A stretch of 64,000 bases of DNA from Bradyrhizobium prioriisuperbiae (GCF_032397745.1 NZ_CP135921.1:558001-622000); one strand, 5' to 3'. Shown: positions 40,968-50,257, numbered from the stretch's first letter. Made by a program: numbers and translations. Notes: a model not told the origin generated them from the letters alone.

Positions 40968-41684
40968 ATGCCCAGCCTCCCCTTGCGCCGCATGGTTCTG
41001 ACCGCCGCTGCCGGCGCCGTATTGCTATCCTCCGCCTGGATCGGCCCCTCCCGCGCGGCGGAAGACGCGGTGGTGATCCCGGCCCCGACCGCTGACCTGC
41101 CCGCGGCCGACGGCACACAGACCGCTGTGCTCGCCGGCGGCTGTTTCTGGGGTGTTCAGGGCGTGTACCAGCACACCAAGGGCGTCCTCAACGCCGTGTC
41201 GGGCTACGCCGGAGGTGCCAAGGAAACCGCCAATTATTCGGCTTCAGGCACGGGAGCCACCGGCCATGCCGAATCCGTCCAGGTAACCTACGACCCGAAG
41301 GTGATTTCCTACGGCAAGCTGCTGCAGATCTACTTCTCCGTCGTGCACGATCCGACCCAGCTCAATCGCCAGGGGCCGGACAGCGGCACCCAGTATCGCT
41401 CGACCATCTTCGTCCAGAACGACGCCCAGAAGAAAATCGCGGAGGCCTACATCGCGCAGTTGAATACTGCGAAGACGTTCAAGAAACCGATCGCGACCAC
41501 GGTCGAATCCGGCAAGCCGTTTTTTGTCGGCGAAGAGTACCACCAGGACTATCTGACATTGCACCCCAACCAGCCCTATATCGTCTATAACGACGCGCCG
41601 AAGATCGAGGCCCTGAAGAAGATCTTCGCCGACAATTATCGCGACAAGCCGGTGCTGGTGCGCGATGCCAAGGCGACGAACTGA
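40968..41684 (+). CDS. msrA: Peptide methionine-S-sulfoxide reductase MsrA, exported
   Basis: 238 residues from ATG 40968 (AAGGAAACACC before it). A long N-terminal signal with LRRMVLTAAAGAVLL and ending SRAAE sends it to the periplasm, possibly by the Tat route. The catalytic GGCFWG has Cys59; the SGYAGG and GHAESVQVTYDP motifs are intact. It repairs methionine-S-oxide in exported proteins. It is followed by a terminator and then by msrB. Confidence 0.95.
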   Translation: MPSLPLRRMVLTAAAGAVLLSSAWIGPSRAAEDAVVIPAPTADLPAADGTQTAVLAGGCFWGVQGVYQHTKGVLNAVSGYAGGAKETANYSASGTGATGHAESVQVTYDPKVISYGKLLQIYFSVVHDPTQLNRQGPDSGTQYRSTIFVQNDAQKKIAEAYIAQLNTAKTFKKPIATTVESGKPFFVGEEYHQDYLTLHPNQPYIVYNDAPKIEALKKIFADNYRDKPVLVRDAKATN

Positions 41685-41770
41685 CGGGCAAACAGAGCGG
41701 CGCTATCCGCCGATCAGCGGATAACGATTTCTATGCAATCGCGTCACGCGATTTCACATTATCGTGCTGA

Positions 41771-41797
41771 CGTCCGAGGTTTGACCTCGGACGTTTT
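41771..41797 (+). terminator. Terminator between msrA and msrB
   Basis: CGTCCGAGG (41771-41779), loop TTTGA, CCTCGGACG (41785-41793), then TTTTC. A perfect 9-bp stem that separates the two repair genes into different transcripts. Confidence 0.85.
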
Positions 41798-41827
41798 CTC
41801 GAGAAGCATTAAAAAGCGGAGAAACCG

Positions 41828-42241
41828 ATGACCGACACCCGCACCAAGACCACCGCAACCCAGAAGACCGAAGCCGAGTGGCGCAAGGAATTGACGCCGA
41901 TGCAGTATGCGGTGCTGCGGGAAAAGGCCACCGAGCGGCCGTTTTCAGGCGAATACGAGCATACCAAAACGCAGGGCACCTATGTTTGCGCCGGTTGCGG
42001 CCAGACTCTGTTCGAATCCGACGCGAAATTCGATTCCGGCTGCGGCTGGCCGAGCTTTACCACTCCAGCGGAAGCCTCACACGTCGACGAAGAGCGCGAT
42101 GTGAGCCATGGCATGATTCGCACCGAGGTTCTATGCTCGAACTGTCAAGGTCATCTCGGTCACGTTTTCCCCGATGGCCCGGGCCCGACAGGTCTGCGTT
42201 ATTGTATCAACTCCGCGGCCTTGAAACTGAATCCGAAATAA
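41828..42241 (+). CDS. msrB: Peptide methionine-R-sulfoxide reductase MsrB
   Basis: 137 residues, no signal peptide, so cytoplasmic. Zn2+-binding pairs CAGCG and CSNCQ, substrate-site SGCGWPSF, and catalytic Cys126 in [10 protein letters not shown]. It reduces methionine-R-oxide. It starts 144 bp after msrA, with a terminator in between. Confidence 0.96.
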   Translation: MTDTRTKTTATQKTEAEWRKELTPMQYAVLREKATERPFSGEYEHTKTQGTYVCAGCGQTLFESDAKFDSGCGWPSFTTPAEASHVDEERDVSHGMIRTEVLCSNCQGHLGHVFPDGPGPTGLRYCINSAALKLNPK

Positions 42242-42280
42242 CCAGATAGCTGGTCCGACCGAGTTTGAACGCGTTGCTTT

Positions 42281-42316
42281 CCTCGCGCGACCAACACCGG
42301 TCGCGCGAGGATTTTG
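42281..42316 (+). terminator. Terminator of msrB
   Basis: CCTCGCGCGACC (42281-42292), loop AACACC, GGTCGCGCGAGG (42299-42310), then ATTTTG. Perfect 12-bp stem, 39 bp past the stop. Confidence 0.9.
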
Positions 42317-42370
42317 TTTACCAAACGAGCGTAAACGCCCGCGTGCTGTTAACGTCTAAGGAACTATGAA

Positions 42371-42745
42371 ATGTCCCAAGCTTCCCGTAGCCGTGTTCTG
42401 GGCTTCGGTCTCGCTGGTCTCATTCTCGAGACCATCATCTCGCATCCCGCTCTCGCCACCGACAAAGTCTCGCTTTTCAAAGTCGTGACCGCAAAAGACG
42501 AAATCGTGATCGGATTGACCGAGGACGAACTGGCCAGGTTCGAAGGCAAGAATGCAGGCGGAATCGCAAAGGCGCTGAAGACCGAAGGCACACTGTCGGT
42601 GTGGCGCTACGCGATGCGCAAAGCCGGCAGCGGCGATCTCGAGCAGGCTCCCTCGGGGAAAATCGGATTGATGGCAAACGACGCACTTCGCGTCGAGCCC
42701 TACACCTCTCCGGTCAAAGTGGTCCCGATCGACCAAACGAAATAG
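42371..42745 (+). CDS. Secreted protein of unknown function
   Basis: 124 residues. A leader (MSQASRSRVLGFGLAGLIL, ending ALA) precedes an alpha/beta-like mature part: DKVSLFKVVTAKDEIVIGL, then ELARFEGKNAGGIAKALK and VKVVPIDQTK at the end. It is probably periplasmic. Ends in a good terminator. Not recognised. Confidence 0.7.
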   Translation: MSQASRSRVLGFGLAGLILETIISHPALATDKVSLFKVVTAKDEIVIGLTEDELARFEGKNAGGIAKALKTEGTLSVWRYAMRKAGSGDLEQAPSGKIGLMANDALRVEPYTSPVKVVPIDQTK

Positions 42746-43123
42746 CCGGCCGCCGCGGCCAGTTTTACGCCTTTTCGACCCTCCCCTCGAAAAAAGCCCG
42801 CAACCCAGGTTGCGGGCTTTTCGCATGGCTGCCTCCTTGCCTCGCCATATAGTTGAATTAATGACGGAATCCGCGGCAAGGGCTCGAATCGAGGGTAGAT
42901 TCATTCCTTGGCATGCCAAGGGGTCGCAATTCTCATATTGATGCCCATATTAGGGCGTAGAGTACGACCTAGCTCCGGTGCCGCGGTCACGACTGTGATC
43001 GAGTGTAGGTGCCGGCTTTTCGATGATCATGTTGGATCAGGAGAGCGCGATTGCGATGCAATTCTTGCAGCGTAATCCTTGCAGCGCTCTTTTCAGAGAA
43101 ACCGCCTACCACGTCGAGATGTA
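42746..43123. other. 378-bp stretch without a gene
   Basis: A terminator (see 42792) lies at its left end. The rest shows no coding frame or repeat I can support; the last 100 bases before ATG 43124 hold no clear promoter. Confidence 0.5.
42792..42821 (+). terminator. Terminator of the 42371 gene
   Basis: GCCCGCAACC and GGTTGCGGGC form a 10-bp stem with a 2-nt loop, flanked by A and T runs (AAAA before, TTTT after), so it may work from both sides. Confidence 0.85.
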
Positions 43124-43402
43124 ATGATGCGTTTTAATTACACCAAGTCCGCCGAACTGTTTCCCGCCGCGATCCGCAAAAAGCGTCGCGCCGGTTTTGC
43201 CTATCGTCGGTTCGATACTGCAGCCGACGCCGTGCGCTTTGCGATCGAGGAATTGCCGGCCGATTCGCTCAACGGCGCCTACCTGCAGGTCGGCGAAGCG
43301 CGGTTCGACAAGAACGGCATTCGCGATCTCTACGACAGCACCGAGTTTCCGCTTGAGCGCAAGCCGCCGGAGCTCGAAATCGCGGAACAGGACGTCGCCT
43401 GA
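43124..43402 (+). CDS. Small basic protein of unknown function
   Basis: 92 residues starting at one of two adjacent ATGs (43124 or 43127; GAG only weakly placed). MRFNYTKSAELFPAAIRKKR and SLNGAYLQVGEARFDKNGIRDLYDS are not placed in a family. Composition is balanced and looks real. The next gene is convergent, 28 bp away. Confidence 0.6.
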   Translation: MMRFNYTKSAELFPAAIRKKRRAGFAYRRFDTAADAVRFAIEELPADSLNGAYLQVGEARFDKNGIRDLYDSTEFPLERKPPELEIAEQDVA

Positions 43403-43430
43403 ACTGACGTCACCTGAACTCCAGTGCAAA

Positions 43431-43910
43431 TTAGCGCTGCTTGTCGAGCCATCGCCTTAACAGGCGGATGTTGCGAACGTTTGCCTTGAACACGACGTCG
43501 AAGGCGTCGCCGGCCACAGGCACCAGTCCCACCACGCCATCGAGCGCAACGTTGCCGAGCATGCGCGCGGTGACATGCCAGGGCGCGCCAAGGGCACGCG
43601 CTTCGCGAACGATCCACAACGAGATGGCGGTGGTGATCAGATCGCCGACCACTGGAATCAGGCCGATCAGCCCGTCGATGCCATAACGAATGTTCGTGCC
43701 CGGCATGATGAAAGCGACGTCGAGCAGCTTTGCCAGGGCTTCCAGCCGCGCGATGCGCTGCTCGCGTGTCAACGGCGCAGTGCTGAAGCCGAACGCCTGA
43801 AACTGCAGCGGATCGCCGTAGCGGGTGCCGCGCGACAGCTCCTCGGGGCGAACCTCCCGGCCATCCTGATCGATGATCAAATTACCGCTGTGTGTTTTCA
43901 TGCGCTCCAT
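43431..43910 (-). CDS. DUF4112 family membrane protein
   Basis: 159 residues. The C-terminal two-thirds has the family repeats GLIGLIPVVGDLITTAIS and GVVGLVPVAGDAFDVVFKAN, glycine-rich hydrophobic hairpins thought to sit in the membrane. The first 45 residues are soluble. Function unknown. The start MERMKTH could be four residues shorter at MKTH. Confidence 0.85.
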   Translation of the reverse strand: MERMKTHSGNLIIDQDGREVRPEELSRGTRYGDPLQFQAFGFSTAPLTREQRIARLEALAKLLDVAFIMPGTNIRYGIDGLIGLIPVVGDLITTAISLWIVREARALGAPWHVTARMLGNVALDGVVGLVPVAGDAFDVVFKANVRNIRLLRRWLDKQR

Positions 43911-43981
43911 ATGGGGGACCCGCGACTTCGATCAAGTTCAGATGCCAACGAACTTCGGCCCCATGGCGGCGAAATCAGGCG

Positions 43982-44659
43982 TCATCTTGTCTCTCCCCGG
44001 CTGATGGACTCCGGGATGAACTTCAGGGCGCGGGCGCGCTGCGCCAGGCCGCAGCCCTCGCAATAACGCGCATCCTTGAAGTCGATCCAGTTGTGGGCGT
44101 AGATCCGCTCGCTCGGGATCGCATAACGCGCCTGCAGCAGGCGCACCAGAATGTCCCATGCCGCAAGCTGCGCCGGTGTCGCCTCCGCGCCGACGTTGGG
44201 GAAATTTCCCGCGAACTCGACCCCGATCGCGTTACCTTTCAGCACCTGACGGAACGTCGGCCTGTTGTCGATGTATTTGTTGTCGTTGCGGTTGGCGCCG
44301 TCGCCATGGGTCGGAATCGCATCCTCTCGCGTCGCCCAATACACCGTACCGTCTGTTTCCACCCAGACGGTCACCCCGCGACGCTCCGGATGTTTCGACT
44401 GCTCAAGCGCACCGGCCCGCGCTGAGCCGGCCGGACCTTCGGTCTGATGCACGATGATGTTGCGCCAGGGGTTCGCCTTGGCCGGATCGCCCCAGGGAGC
44501 GAGCCACACCACCTTGAGGCCCGGGATGTCCGGCATGCCGGTGGCGCCTGCGAGGCTTGCGAAATCTACCTCGGCGGCCGGCAGACTGGATATTCCGCCC
44601 AGCAACATCAAGACCACGGTACCCGCCACCGCGACGCGTGACCTTCCCTGCTGCAGCAT
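43982..44659 (-). CDS. Secreted N-acetylmuramoyl-L-alanine amidase (Amidase_2/PGRP fold)
   Basis: 225 residues. A signal peptide with VAVAGTVVLMLLGG ends SLPAAE. The catalytic domain starts NIIVHQTEGPAG (first Zn2+ His) and contains GVTVWVETDGTVYWA, GVEFAGN and YAHNWIDFKDAR (second His). It cleaves the amide between MurNAc and L-Ala in peptidoglycan, in the periplasm. It diverges from the amidase gene at 44866. Confidence 0.87.
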   Translation of the reverse strand: MLQQGRSRVAVAGTVVLMLLGGISSLPAAEVDFASLAGATGMPDIPGLKVVWLAPWGDPAKANPWRNIIVHQTEGPAGSARAGALEQSKHPERRGVTVWVETDGTVYWATREDAIPTHGDGANRNDNKYIDNRPTFRQVLKGNAIGVEFAGNFPNVGAEATPAQLAAWDILVRLLQARYAIPSERIYAHNWIDFKDARYCEGCGLAQRARALKFIPESISRGETR

Positions 44660-44865
44660 GCGCCGCCCTCTTCGAATGCCGTTGCGACAGTCGCATTCCC
44701 AAGCATGAATGGAAAGCGCCGGCGAGGGTTACAAGATATTGGCACTGTTCGCAGCTGCCGCCCACCATGTCGGAGATGCAGACACGCCTGCTCCCACCGT
44801 CGCTCGACTTCTGTCCGACCTCCGATACGATTGCCGGATTGAATCGGACAGGGAGAAGACGACAC

Positions 44866-46296
44866 GTGGCCAAAACACCTATCTGGCAGTGGTCCGCCGT
44901 TGAAACGGCAGCCGCAATCAAAAAGGGCAAGGTGACATCGGAAGAGGTGGTCCGCACCCACATCGACCACATGCACAAGACAAACCCCGCGCTCAACGCC
45001 GTGGTGGTCGACTTGAGCAAGGATGCCCTGAAGGCGGCCAAGGCCGCGGATAGAGCGCTCGCCAAAAGCAAGCAGAAGGGCGACGAGGTCGGACCGCTGC
45101 ACGGCGTGCCGGTCACCATCAAGATCAATATCGATGTGCAGGGCCAAGCCAATTCGAACGGCGTCACGGCCTTCAAGGACAATATCGCGCCGGGCGATTC
45201 TCCGGTGACCGCGAATCTCAAGAAGGCCGGAGCCGTCATTCTCGGTCTGACCAATACCCCGGAATTTTCCATGCGCGGCTTCACCGACAACCCGCTGCAC
45301 GGGCTGACGCGCAATCCCTGGGATCCTGCCATCACCTGTGGCGGCTCTTCGGGCGGCGCAGGCTCTTCCATCGCCGCCGGCATCGCCACCATCGCGCATG
45401 GCAATGACATCGGTGGATCGCTGCGCTGGCCCGCCCAGTGCAACGGCATCGCCACCATCAAGCCGACCCAGGGACGTATCCCGGCGTTCAACCCGAGCGC
45501 CACCGCGGAACGGCCGCTGATGGCGCAGTTCATGTCGTCGCAGGGACCGCTGGCCCGCGAAGTCCGCGACGTGCGCCTTGGCCTCGAAGTGATGGCGCAA
45601 CGCGATCCACGCGACCCCTGGTGGGTGCCGGCCCCGCTCAAGGGACCCAAGCCAAAGACACCAATCAAGGTCGCCCTCGCCAAGATCCCCGATGACCTGG
45701 ACACCGATCGCGGCGTGATCGCGTTGCAACGCAAGGCTGCCGATCATCTGGCCGACGCCGGCTACAAGGTCAGCGAGGTCGAACTGCCCGCGCTCAACGA
45801 CGTCTGGCAGCTCTGGTGCGACCTGATCATGACCGAGCTGCATGTGCTACAAGAGGCGCAGATGCGGGCCACCGCCGGCGCCGATTTTCAGCAGACCCTC
45901 GACGGCTTCCTGGCGATCTCGACCAAGCTCGACCAGATCGGCTACATGAAAGCGATCAGCGAACGCTCGCGCCACATCAGAAGCTGGATGGCATTCCTCG
46001 AGGATTATCCGCTGATCCTGACGCCGACCACTGTCAAGGCGACGCCGGAGGTCAATGCCGATCTCGGCGGCGACCAAAGGGTCAAGGACCTGTTCTGGAA
46101 CGACCTGCGCTTCATCTCCTCGATCAATGTGCTGGGACTGCCAGCCGCCGTGGTCCCGGTCGGGCTGCATAATGGCCTGCCCGTCGGCGTCCAGATCATC
46201 GGCTCCCGCTACCGCGAGGATCTGTGTCTCGACGCCGCTGCGGCGATCGAGAAGAAGGCCGGCATCCTGGTCAAGGAGCTGTGGGCCCGAAATTGA
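44866..46296 (+). CDS. Amidase signature family amidohydrolase
   Basis: 476 residues from GTG 44866, with GGGAGAAGAC before it. The Ser-cisSer-Lys triad is visible: the Lys in GVPVTIKINIDVQG, the glycine-rich CGGSSGGAGSS and the nucleophile-bearing NDIGGSLRWPAQ. The family hydrolyses diverse amides (acylamides, aryl acylamides, Glu-tRNA amidotransferase relatives). Partner genes for GatCAB are absent, so a catabolic amidase is more likely. Frames reaching further upstream run through the divergent gene's start and are not used. Confidence 0.9.
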   Translation: MAKTPIWQWSAVETAAAIKKGKVTSEEVVRTHIDHMHKTNPALNAVVVDLSKDALKAAKAADRALAKSKQKGDEVGPLHGVPVTIKINIDVQGQANSNGVTAFKDNIAPGDSPVTANLKKAGAVILGLTNTPEFSMRGFTDNPLHGLTRNPWDPAITCGGSSGGAGSSIAAGIATIAHGNDIGGSLRWPAQCNGIATIKPTQGRIPAFNPSATAERPLMAQFMSSQGPLAREVRDVRLGLEVMAQRDPRDPWWVPAPLKGPKPKTPIKVALAKIPDDLDTDRGVIALQRKAADHLADAGYKVSEVELPALNDVWQLWCDLIMTELHVLQEAQMRATAGADFQQTLDGFLAISTKLDQIGYMKAISERSRHIRSWMAFLEDYPLILTPTTVKATPEVNADLGGDQRVKDLFWNDLRFISSINVLGLPAAVVPVGLHNGLPVGVQIIGSRYREDLCLDAAAAIEKKAGILVKELWARN

Positions 46297-46343
46297 TCGG
46301 GGCCGCGTGGCTATCCATCTTCACGCCACACTCAAGACATTCT

Positions 46344-46378
46344 GCGCCGACCGTGAAATTTTCGCTGGCGGTCGGCGC
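46344..46378. repeat. Perfect inverted repeat downstream of the amidase gene
   Basis: GCGCCGACCG (46344-46353) and CGGTCGGCGC (46369-46378) with a 15-nt loop, 47 bp past the amidase stop. There is no T run, so it may be a processing or rho-linked end. The rest of 46297-46534 shows nothing else. Confidence 0.6.
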
Positions 46379-46534
46379 CATCCTGCATTAAGGCACAGGC
46401 GTGGCACGGGTTTGTCCCATGCGCCGTAAGCGTCTCACGTCAGGCAACGCATCCAACACCCGGTCCTTTGACCCGGAGGGATGCAGAATTGGCAGCCACG
46501 TGATCGACGGACCGATTTCAAAACGAGCTTAGAT

Positions 46535-46795
46535 ATGAATATGCCTGAAGTGAATCGCGCGCGCAGGCGGCTGCCCGCGCACTATGCCTCTATTGTCACC
46601 CCGTTCGTGCTTTCGGTGATCATGACGTTTGTCGTGTCCGCGATCTCGACGCTGAAAAGCCTTGGCTTCAGCCCGGAATTCACCTCGACCTGGCCACAGG
46701 CCTGGGGACTGTCCTGGCTGGTGGCTTTCCCGACCCTGCTGCTGGTGCTCCCACTGGTGCGCAGGATTGTCCGCCTGATCGTGGAACATCCGTAA
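46535..46795 (+). CDS. DUF2798 family membrane protein
   Basis: 86 residues from ATG 46535, with two TM helices: IVTPFVLSVIMTFVVSAIS and the SWLVAFPTLLLVLPLVRR segment. The motif WPQAWGLSWLVAFP is the DUF2798 signature. Function unknown. Isolated gene. Confidence 0.8.
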   Translation: MNMPEVNRARRRLPAHYASIVTPFVLSVIMTFVVSAISTLKSLGFSPEFTSTWPQAWGLSWLVAFPTLLLVLPLVRRIVRLIVEHP

Positions 46796-46917
46796 ACCGC
46801 CTGCAAAGCCCACCCTCAGCCGCCGGGACAGAGTGAACTGCCCTGGCGGCTGCGCGACATCGATACGGCCGAGAGCAGGCTCAGAACCATCGGTTCCTTC
46901 CGCGTCCGGCATTCGCT

Positions 46918-48624
46918 ATGATTCAAAGCAATCTGGCCCCTCCGAGAAAGACGATGACGCTGAACCCATCGCAGTTGCGCGCCAATCTCCGCCTCACCAG
47001 TGGCCTGACGCTGCTCGCCTTCGTGGTCTGTCATTTCCTCGGGCATGCCACGCTGCTGATTTCCCTCCCGTTCGGCGAAGCCGCACTTGGCGTCGTGTTG
47101 GCTCCCTGGAGAACGACGGCGGGGACCGTAATTCTCGGCATCGCCCTGGCCGTGCATTACATCAACGCGTTGTGGTCGATCTACAGCCGGCGATCGCTGC
47201 GGATGTCGCGCTGGGAGTTCTGGCAACTGGTGCTCGGGCTCAGCATTCCACTGCTGTTGGCGCTTCATGTAGTGGCCACGCGCATTGCCGAACTCGGTGC
47301 TGAAGTCTCTCCGTTTTACGGCGCGGTCCTTGTCAGCCTTTGGCAATCCACACCCTGGCTTGCCGGCCTCCAGTTCATCTCGGTGATCGCGGTCTGGATC
47401 CACGCCTGCATCGGCATTCACTTCTGGCTGCGTACCAAGCCGTGGTTTCCGAGCGCGCTGCCTTATCTGCGGCCCGTAGCGCTGCTGCTTCCGGCACTGG
47501 CGCTGGCCGGCTTCGTCGCTGCTGGAAACGAAGTCCGGCGCGAGGCGCAGAAGGATCCGGGTTATGTGCAGGCGACACTGGAGGACGCCAACTACACCAA
47601 CGAAAGCCGGGCCTTCGTCGATCGCATCACGCGCGCGGTCATCATCGGCCACATCGCTCTCACTCTCCTGCCATTCGGCGCGCGCGCCGTGCGCAGCCGG
47701 CTCTACCGCCGGCAGCGGCCGCCGACGCTGACCTTCTCGAACAGACGGCGCATGATCGTGGAGCCCGGCGCGAGTGTGCTGGAAACATTGCGCGACAACG
47801 GCATCCCTCATGCCGCGGTGTGCGGCGGCCGCGCGCGATGCACCACCTGCCGGGTCCTGGTCACTCATGGCCTCGCGAGCCTGCCGGACCCCGAGCCGCT
47901 GGAAGCCAAGGCCCTGACCCGCATCCACGCCTCGCCCGGCACCCGCCTCGCCTGCCAGATCTGTCCCACGTCCGACCTCGCGGTGATGCCACTGTTGTCC
48001 GCGGAAGCGGCGGCGATCGACGGCACCGCGCGCGGTGGCCTGGAGGGCAGCGAACGGTTGATCACCGTGATCTTTATCGATTTGCGCGGCTCCACCAGCA
48101 TCGGCGAAACCCGCATGCCCTACGACGTGCTGTATCTGCTCAATCATTTCTTCCAGGAAATGACCAACGCGCTGGACGCCACCAACGGCCACTATTCGCA
48201 ATTCACTGGCGACGGCCTGATGGCGCTCTATGGGCTGGAGGGCGATCCCGCCCGCGGCGCGATGGACGCGATCCGCGGTGCACGCGAAATGCTGATCCGG
48301 CTCGAGCGGCTCAACCGCCAGATGGCCGGGGAACTCGCGCAACCTCTGCGCATCGGCATCGGCATCCACTACAACGAAGCCATTGTCGGCGCGATGGGGC
48401 CGCCGAAATCGCAGATCATCACGGCGATCGGCGACACCGTGAACACCTGCGCCCGGCTGGAGAGCCTGACCAAGGACTACAATTGCTCACTGATCATCTC
48501 CAGGCAGGTTGCCGAGGCCGCCGGCCTCGATATGTCCAGCGAAACCCTGCATGACGCAGCCGTCAAGGGCCGTGCCGCCACAGTGCAGTTTTACGCGCTC
48601 GACAAAGTGCCGGAGCTGGCGTGA
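46918..48624 (+). CDS. cyaC: CyaC-type adenylate cyclase: diheme-type membrane anchor, 2Fe-2S domain, class III cyclase
   Basis: 568 residues. Six membrane helices (about 27-262) hold His39, His43, His80, His117, His162 and His168, the pattern of diheme-B succinate:quinone oxidoreductase anchors. A ferredoxin-like part has CGGRARCTTC (Cys302, 308, 311) and a further pair in ACQICP (346, 349). The C-terminus is a class III nucleotide cyclase with VIFIDLRGSTSIGE (metal Asp387), FTGDGLMALYGL and IGDTVNTCARLE. This is the architecture of Sinorhizobium CyaC, a quinone- and redox-responsive adenylate cyclase. It would turn the membrane redox state into cAMP. The start could be ATG 46954 (MTLNPSQ). 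No heme or cAMP partner gene is adjacent. Confidence 0.9.
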   Translation: MIQSNLAPPRKTMTLNPSQLRANLRLTSGLTLLAFVVCHFLGHATLLISLPFGEAALGVVLAPWRTTAGTVILGIALAVHYINALWSIYSRRSLRMSRWEFWQLVLGLSIPLLLALHVVATRIAELGAEVSPFYGAVLVSLWQSTPWLAGLQFISVIAVWIHACIGIHFWLRTKPWFPSALPYLRPVALLLPALALAGFVAAGNEVRREAQKDPGYVQATLEDANYTNESRAFVDRITRAVIIGHIALTLLPFGARAVRSRLYRRQRPPTLTFSNRRRMIVEPGASVLETLRDNGIPHAAVCGGRARCTTCRVLVTHGLASLPDPEPLEAKALTRIHASPGTRLACQICPTSDLAVMPLLSAEAAAIDGTARGGLEGSERLITVIFIDLRGSTSIGETRMPYDVLYLLNHFFQEMTNALDATNGHYSQFTGDGLMALYGLEGDPARGAMDAIRGAREMLIRLERLNRQMAGELAQPLRIGIGIHYNEAIVGAMGPPKSQIITAIGDTVNTCARLESLTKDYNCSLIISRQVAEAAGLDMSSETLHDAAVKGRAATVQFYALDKVPELA

Positions 48625-48655
48625 CGCAGGCTCGTGGCCCTCAACTCCGATCAGT

Positions 48656-49267
48656 TCAGCGCTCCGCAAATGCCAGCTTGGCGCCGAGTGCGACAAAGCC
48701 GGCCGCGAAGGTCCGGCGCAGCCATGTCATCACTGTGGGACGGCTGATGACACGGTCGCGCACGCGGGCGGCGGCGAGGCCATACAGCACAAACACCGCG
48801 AACGTCAGCACCATGAACGCCACGCCGAGCTCCAGCATCTGCAGCAGCGGATGCAATTCCTCGGCAGGTATGAATTGCGGCAGGAAGGCCAGGAAGAAGA
48901 TCGACAGCTTCGGATTGAGGATATTGATCAAGAATCCGGTGACGATGGTCTCGTGCAGCGAACGCGCGGCGCCCTTTTCGTCCACATGCAGTGCGCCCTG
49001 CTCACGCAGCGCCTGCCAGGCCATGTAGAGCAGGTACGCCACGCCCAGCCATTTCAGCGCTGCGAACGCCAGCGCACTGGTGTGCAGCACGGCAGCAAGC
49101 CCAAGCATCGCCGCGGCAATGTGGGGTACGATCCCGAGCGTGCAGCCGAAGGCGGCTGCGACACTGACTCGCGATCCACGGGTGAGCGCCGCCGCCAGCG
49201 TGTAGAGCACGCCAGTGCCGGGCGAAGCGATGACGATCAGCGAGGTGATGATGAAAGATAGCGACAT
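48656..49267 (-). CDS. LysE/RhtB-type amino acid exporter
   Basis: 203 residues from ATG 49267 (AAAGGTGA before it). LysE fold: IASPGTGVLYTLAAALTRG near the N-terminus, NPKLSIFFLAFLPQF in the middle, six hydrophobic helices. It exports amino acids or related small molecules. It begins 13 bp after the lytic transglycosylase gene. A second, only distantly similar LysE gene is at 58502. Confidence 0.88.
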   Translation of the reverse strand: MSLSFIITSLIVIASPGTGVLYTLAAALTRGSRVSVAAAFGCTLGIVPHIAAAMLGLAAVLHTSALAFAALKWLGVAYLLYMAWQALREQGALHVDEKGAARSLHETIVTGFLINILNPKLSIFFLAFLPQFIPAEELHPLLQMLELGVAFMVLTFAVFVLYGLAAARVRDRVISRPTVMTWLRRTFAAGFVALGAKLAFAER

Positions 49268-49280
49268 TGAATAGTCACCT

Positions 49281-50084
49281 TTACTGCGCCAGCCGGTCCG
49301 CGAAATAACCGATGGTCTTGCGATAGACCGTCGCCCGGTTCCACTCGCGCATGGCGTCGAAATTCGCCGAGCCCTCTTCATAGGAGCCGCCGGCGCGCCA
49401 GCCGCTGGTCTTCAACAGGTTGGCGGTCGAGGCCAGCACATCGGGCACGCTGTGCCTGAGATCGACATGACCATTGCCGTCATAGTCCACGCCATACTTG
49501 ATGTAGGACGACGGCAGAAACTGGGTCTGGCCGAGTTCGCCGGCGTAAGCGCCGATCATGTCGCGCAGGCCGAGATCGCCCCGCTGTACGATCTTCAAGG
49601 CGGCGATCAGCTCGCCCTGGAACAGTTCGGTGCGGCGGCAATCATGCGCCATGGTCGCAAGCACTCGGAACACCGGCAGCTTGCCCATGTCGCCAGCGCC
49701 GAAATCGGTCTCCAGCCCCCAGATCGCCACCAGGATTTGCGGCGGCACGCCGAACTGCCGCTCGATGCGCGACAACAGCGACGCATGCCGCTGCAGCATC
49801 GTCTTGCCGGTCTTGATGCGTCCCGCCCCGACCCGAGTGGCGACATACTGCTCGAACGTCTTGTTGAAAGTACCGCGCTGGCGCCGGTCGAACGCCAGCA
49901 CCGCACCATCCTGGGTCACGCCGCCGAGCGCCTGGGAGATCACGCCCTGGGAGATGCCCGCCGCTTGCGCCTCGCGCGAGATATTGGCGACGAAGGTCTG
50001 AAAATCCCCGCCGCACTGCGCCGCAAAGGCGGGTGCAGCAACCATGAGCGTCGTGAGAATGACAGCCAGTCGCAGCCTGATCAT
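49281..50084 (-). CDS. Lytic murein transglycosylase, MltB type (SLT_2)
   Basis: 267 residues. Signal peptide MIRLRLAVILTTLMVAAPA, cut near AFA-AQ. The catalytic Glu is in AIWGLETDFGA; ELGQTQFLPSSYIKYGVD and DVLASTANLL are typical of the family. It cleaves glycosidic bonds of peptidoglycan to give 1,6-anhydro products. ATG 50084 follows AAGGATCGGG. The frame stays open far upstream through a region antisense to rpoD, which is not coding. Confidence 0.92.
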   Translation of the reverse strand: MIRLRLAVILTTLMVAAPAFAAQCGGDFQTFVANISREAQAAGISQGVISQALGGVTQDGAVLAFDRRQRGTFNKTFEQYVATRVGAGRIKTGKTMLQRHASLLSRIERQFGVPPQILVAIWGLETDFGAGDMGKLPVFRVLATMAHDCRRTELFQGELIAALKIVQRGDLGLRDMIGAYAGELGQTQFLPSSYIKYGVDYDGNGHVDLRHSVPDVLASTANLLKTSGWRAGGSYEEGSANFDAMREWNRATVYRKTIGYFADRLAQ

Positions 50085-50199
50085 GATGAACCCGATCCTT
50101 TCGGCGATGGAAAACGAAGATGACAAGCGAAGCAGCAGCATTGTCCCTGCTGCCTCCGCAAGCGTCAATGCCGCGCGCTGCCGCGGACGAGGTGGCGCA

Positions 50200-50231
50200 A
50201 AACAAAATCGCCGGCCCAAGGGCCGGCGATT
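50200..50231 (-). terminator. Terminator of rpoD
   Basis: AATCGCCGGCCC (50206-50217) with its complement at 50220-50231 makes a perfect 12-bp stem; on the minus strand it is followed by TTGTTTTG. It begins 27 bp past the rpoD stop. Confidence 0.85.
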
Positions 50232-50257
50232 GTTCGTAACACGCAATGACACCGGAC

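Noticed and set aside
46816..48369. 517-codon minus-strand frame opposite cyaC
   Set aside because: The plus strand carries clear cyclase and ferredoxin motifs; the antisense frame is low-complexity Arg/Gln/Asp.
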